Origin: Vespa crabro
Taxonomy: Eukaryota > Arthropoda > Insecta > Hymenoptera > Vespidae
Length of the DNA: 64,000 nt
NCBI RefSeq assembly: GCF_910589235.1
Contig: NC_060963.1
Location: forward strand, 7,207,001 to 7,271,000
Direction: 5' to 3'
The position numbers and the translations under genes are program-made. The notes beneath the pieces were generated by a model. It was not told where the DNA came from. It was given only the letters and a program-made list of their open reading frames with translations, and ran no database searches. Positions 60,598 to 64,000 of the stretch are shown here, in pieces (position 1 is the stretch's first letter; every line of letters starts with the position of its first letter).

Positions 60598-62573
60598 TCA
60601 AGCAGTAGCCAGTTCTTTTTTTAAATTTTCAGCAATTTTATTTATAAATTCAAATGTTGTTAAATAATCACTTCTGCTAATATTATGTACTCCTTTAATA
60701 CAGATAGCCAGGTCCTTTGTCATGAAACCTGATTCTATTGTACTGATACATACTTTCTCCAAAGTTTCAGCAAAATGCTCCAATTTCTGATTGTTATCTA
60801 GTTTAGCACGATGAAGCAATCCTCGTGTCCAAGCAAAAATAGATGCAACAGAATTTGTAGAAGTTTCTTTACCTTGCTCATGTTGGCGATAATGTCTTGT
60901 AACTGTACCATGAGCTGCTTCTGATTCTATTGTACGTCCATCTGGACATATTAGTACAGATGTCATAAGACCTAATGATCCATATCCTTGAGCTATAGAA
61001 TCTGACTGGACATCTCCATCATAGTTCTTACATGACCAAACGAAACCTCCTTCAGATTTCATTGCATAAGCTACCATATCATCTATTAAACGATGCTCAT
61101 ACCAGATTTTTTTTGCTTCAAATTGAGTTTTATATTCTTTCTCATAAATTTCTTGAAAAATATCCTTAAATCTACCATCATATTTTTTCAAAATAGTATT
61201 TTTTGTAGAGAGATATAAAGGATAATTTCTGTTAAGTGCAAACTGAAAAGAACTATGAGCGAATGCGCGTATACTTTCATCTGTGTTATATTGAGCTTGT
61301 GCTATACCAGCATTCTTAAATTCATAAATAGTGTGTATAATATTTTCACCAGATTCACCAGTCCATGAAATCTCAAGTTTTCCAGGTCCTGGTATTATAA
61401 AATCTGTTGCTTTATATTGATCTGCATTAGCATGTCTGCCAATAATAATTGGTTTCTTCCAGTTTGTGACTAAACGAGGAATATTTTTACAAATGATAGG
61501 TTCACGAAAAACAGTACCACCTAATATGTTTCTAATAGTGCCATTTGGGCTTTTCCACATTTGTTTCAACTTAAATTCTTCTACTCTCTTTTCGTCGGGA
61601 GTAATAGTAGCACACTTTATACCAACATTATAACGTTTAATAGCTTCAGCACATTCAATTGTTACTTTGTCATCAGTGGCATCTCTATTTTCCATACCCA
61701 AATCATAAGTATGTAATTCAATATCCAAATGAGGAAAAATTAATTTTTCCTTAATAGAATCCCATATGACACGAGTCATCTCATCACCAAGAATATCTAC
61801 AACAGGTCCTACCTAAAGATAATTAAAAAAAGAATAAAAATCAACATTATTTTTAAATATTAAAATATGATACTAAAATTAAACTTATCGTACTAAAAAA
61901 AAATGCTATAATCATACTTTCCAACAGATGTTACTTTAAGTCCATGGTTTATGACTAAGCATGTTTTAAAAAAACGAAGTATTTCTTGATTTTATACTTT
62001 TTAATTTAATAAAATTTTTAATCTAATATACATATTTGTGCATCACATTTTTTTGTTATGAAAATGACAAAATTACAAATAATTTTTGACTACAATTTGT
62101 TTAAATGTTATATAAAAATAGATGATTAAAAATATATGTATTATAATAATCTGATAAGAATTTGTATTACGCAATTTTTTTATCGTAATAAATTTTAATA
62201 AACAATGTATTAATAAACTATATTATTTATATTTTCATAACATTATTATTAACAAGACTTTGATAATAATTTTGCATTTATCAAAAAATCATTATATAAT
62301 AAGGTAAAAATTTATGAACTTTTATACGTATAAATAATAATAGATCGATTTTTCTTTTTTTATTTTACTTACTTTTATTTTCGTCATATTTGCAGAAGAA
62401 ATAGAAAATGTTCTCACAAATGAATATGTTAGCGTAGTACCTGTAAGATATCTCTCAATGGACTGATACGATGACGTGACACAGTTACTACCAAATTGAC
62501 AAGGCGCAGTTCTTATAAAAAGTGTGTTTGCTCTTACGAACCGAAGGGGTAGAAACATGGCAACTACATTCAT
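60598..62573 (-). CDS. Idh: NADP-dependent isocitrate dehydrogenase, mitochondrial type, diverged
   Basis: Oxidises isocitrate to 2-oxoglutarate with NADP+. Two exons on the minus strand, 62573-62373 and 61812-60598, joined in phase 0 (MTKIK|VGPVVDILGDEMTR), giving 471 residues. The first ~60 residues are basic/hydroxylated and look like a mitochondrial presequence (IDH2 style). Substrate and cofactor residues are kept: TPDEKRVEEF, KSPNGTIRNILGG, VFRE, GRHA and DQY, STKNTILKKYDGRFKD, RLIDDMVAYAMKSEGGFVWS, NYDGDVQSD and the NADP-selective EAAHGTVTRHYR. Oddities are the usual RHAYGDQY reading RHANADQY, and the Gly-rich GGGVAMGMYN stretch reading NAGIAQAQYN. These suggest a duplicated, fast-evolving copy. 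A Met at residue 63 could give a cytosolic form by alternative initiation. Confidence 0.94.
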
Positions 62574-63449
62574 ATTCAATTGAATTTTAAAATCAAGTTT
62601 TTTTTTCTTTTTTATTTCTTAATTTTTTGTCTAATTCTATTATCTTGTTATTTCTTCTATTGATTTACGTAAATGCTGCAATTGAAATAATCTCAGAACA
62701 AGAATGTATCTGATAAAAAAGTAGAAAAAATCGTCATAATAAAAGTATTACCATCTTCCTTATCATTTAAAAAAATATTCTTCGGCCTTGGAATTTGTAC
62801 TTTAAAATATCTTCAAGCAAATAGCGCGCGAACTTACATTACTGTATTCATTCTAAATTAAACAAGTATATATATATATATATATATGTTCTATGGCATA
62901 TGTAGTCCACAAATAAAACATATATATGTACATGTAAGTATATGAAATATATTTTTACATATTTTTTTGATATGTCATCGATAATTATCAGAAATAGTAA
63001 TCAAAATTATTCGGTAATATAAAGTAAAATTAATATAAAATATGTAATTTTATTGGATAAATATCCAAATTTTTACGATTTTTAGTACTCAATTCTGACG
63101 TATATATGTGTGTACACATATACTTCATTCTTTTTTCTGCGATTATTGCGCCACTAGCGATCATATTGTTGAATAGTCACCTGTTGAATCCAACTAAATT
63201 CTATTAAACAATTATACAAATTTCTTTCATTTAATGTATAAAAATATTTAATCTTCATATAATTTCACTTATAATTATTTTATAATATATCTATGCTTCA
63301 TTAACATTTATTACACTACATATAAAGGTGATACAAAGAAGAATAAAAACACTTGTTTTACTTGGTAAATATTTTTTTTTCGATAACTTGTTAATAACAA
63401 TAACAATAATAATATTTATTATTTTACAAAATTAATATTATTAGAACAA
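62574..63449. other. IDH upstream region and PIG-C 3' region
   Basis: No coding segment. It contains a TA tract near 62869-62887, a minus-strand CTAGTGGCGC near 63148-63157 (CTCF-like), and a minus-strand AATAAA near 63415-63420, about 30 bases after the PIG-C stop. Confidence 0.5.
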
Positions 63450-63974
63450 TTAGGAAATGATGATTGCTTCATCCCAAGGACCATAGATGTTATTTTTAAA
63501 TTGTTTACATCTAATATACCAAAGTGGACAGATGAAATGAATGAATACTATAACTATGATAAAAACATAGGAGCATACATTAGACATAGGTAATAACAAA
63601 TATACTGTTCCTATAGTTATTACGATTGATATAATTACTTTGTTATTTATGTGAGACAATAATATAGGAAATAGTACAAAAAATTGTACCGAAACAGTTA
63701 AAAGTGAAAATGCATGTAAAGGAGAAGCAAGTCTGGATGCTAACATCAATGAACCGAAAATAGATGAATTGATAGACAAGGAATCAGAAAAAAAGATTTC
63801 CGTAGAACCATATTTGTTAAATATTAAATGAGTGAGGAACATTAATATAGTCATAGCATATATTGTGTCAGTACTAATGGTTTCAGTTAATGTACGCAAA
63901 ACCGGTGATAAAATATATCCAAAAATAAGAAAAATTAAAGTCGTTCTAAGATCTTCTGACAGTCGCTTTGACAT
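63450..63974 (-). CDS. PIG-C: PIG-C (GPI2), GPI-GlcNAc transferase subunit; N-terminus uncertain or cut
   Basis: Multi-spanning ER-membrane subunit of the GPI-GlcNAc transferase that starts GPI-anchor synthesis. The 174 codons match the C-terminal 60 percent of PIG-C: SPVLRTLTETISTDTIYAM, then LSINSSIFGSLMLASRL and SPLHAF, ending in NNIYGPWDEA. The family is about 290-300 residues, with roughly 110 residues and two helices before this part. The visible Met near 63974 is therefore probably not the real start: the exon may begin at an acceptor near the edge, with earlier exon(s) beyond base 64000. Confidence 0.9.
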   Translation of the reverse strand: MSKRLSEDLRTTLIFLIFGYILSPVLRTLTETISTDTIYAMTILMFLTHLIFNKYGSTEIFFSDSLSINSSIFGSLMLASRLASPLHAFSLLTVSVQFFVLFPILLSHINNKVIISIVITIGTVYLLLPMSNVCSYVFIIVIVFIHFICPLWYIRCKQFKNNIYGPWDEAIIIS

Positions 63975-64000
63975 ATTTAATATTTTTATATTATAAAATA

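Overview
The window looks like insect nuclear DNA, most likely hymenopteran (wasp, bee or ant). The reasons are the gene repertoire (Shaw K+ channel, odd-skipped zinc-finger factor, prune, Ddr, a frc-like transporter), compact AT-rich introns with clean GT-AG boundaries, an AT-rich background, and very abundant GA/CT, TA, AAT and CTA microsatellites. The order is an inference; no marker gene settles it. Most long open frames are translated microsatellites (Ser-Leu, Arg-Glu, Asp, His or Tyr runs) and are not reported as genes.

Layout. (1) 180-2644, minus: Shaw-type voltage-gated K+ channel, its last exon(s) cut by the left edge. (2) 7198-20209, plus: a 17-exon gene for a roughly 1740-residue scaffold, mostly disordered, ending in PDZ-PH-PH, with a probable internal first exon at 17152 for a short PDZ-PH-PH form. 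(3) 26020-27809, plus: a five-zinc-finger odd-skipped family factor (sob/bowl type) with a large CpG-rich leader and a possible extra upstream coding exon at 25709. (4) 30341-34305, plus: prune (DHH/DHHA2 phosphoesterase) in six exons, one intron being GC-AG and holding a ~355-bp CTA-triplet array. (5) 34.3-48.5 kb: about 14 kb without a recognised gene, rich in CT/GA repeats, probably leader and regulatory DNA of Ddr. (6) 48507-52628, plus: discoidin domain receptor in 14 coding exons, with altered kinase and collagen-contact residues.

The right end (54.4-64 kb) is a tight cluster of housekeeping genes: Coq4 (minus), a SLC35D/frc-type nucleotide-sugar transporter (minus, no intron), Cox10 (plus), NADP-isocitrate dehydrogenase with a mitochondrial presequence (minus) and PIG-C (minus, start uncertain at the right edge). 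Three of these five serve mitochondria (ubiquinone, heme A, NADPH). The transporter and Cox10 share an 800-bp divergent promoter region. An 81-bp palindromic mariner-type MITE, strikingly like human MADE1, sits in a Cox10 intron.

Exon limits were derived by hand from splice sites and reading-phase matching. Every coding join given is phase-consistent, but limits could be off by a base or two. No tRNA, rRNA, CRISPR array, phage or bacterial operon was seen. I found no self-contained new system. The strongest leads are the uncharacterised PDZ-PH-PH scaffold with its internal promoter, the pseudokinase-like Ddr, the MADE1-like MITE and the diverged IDH.
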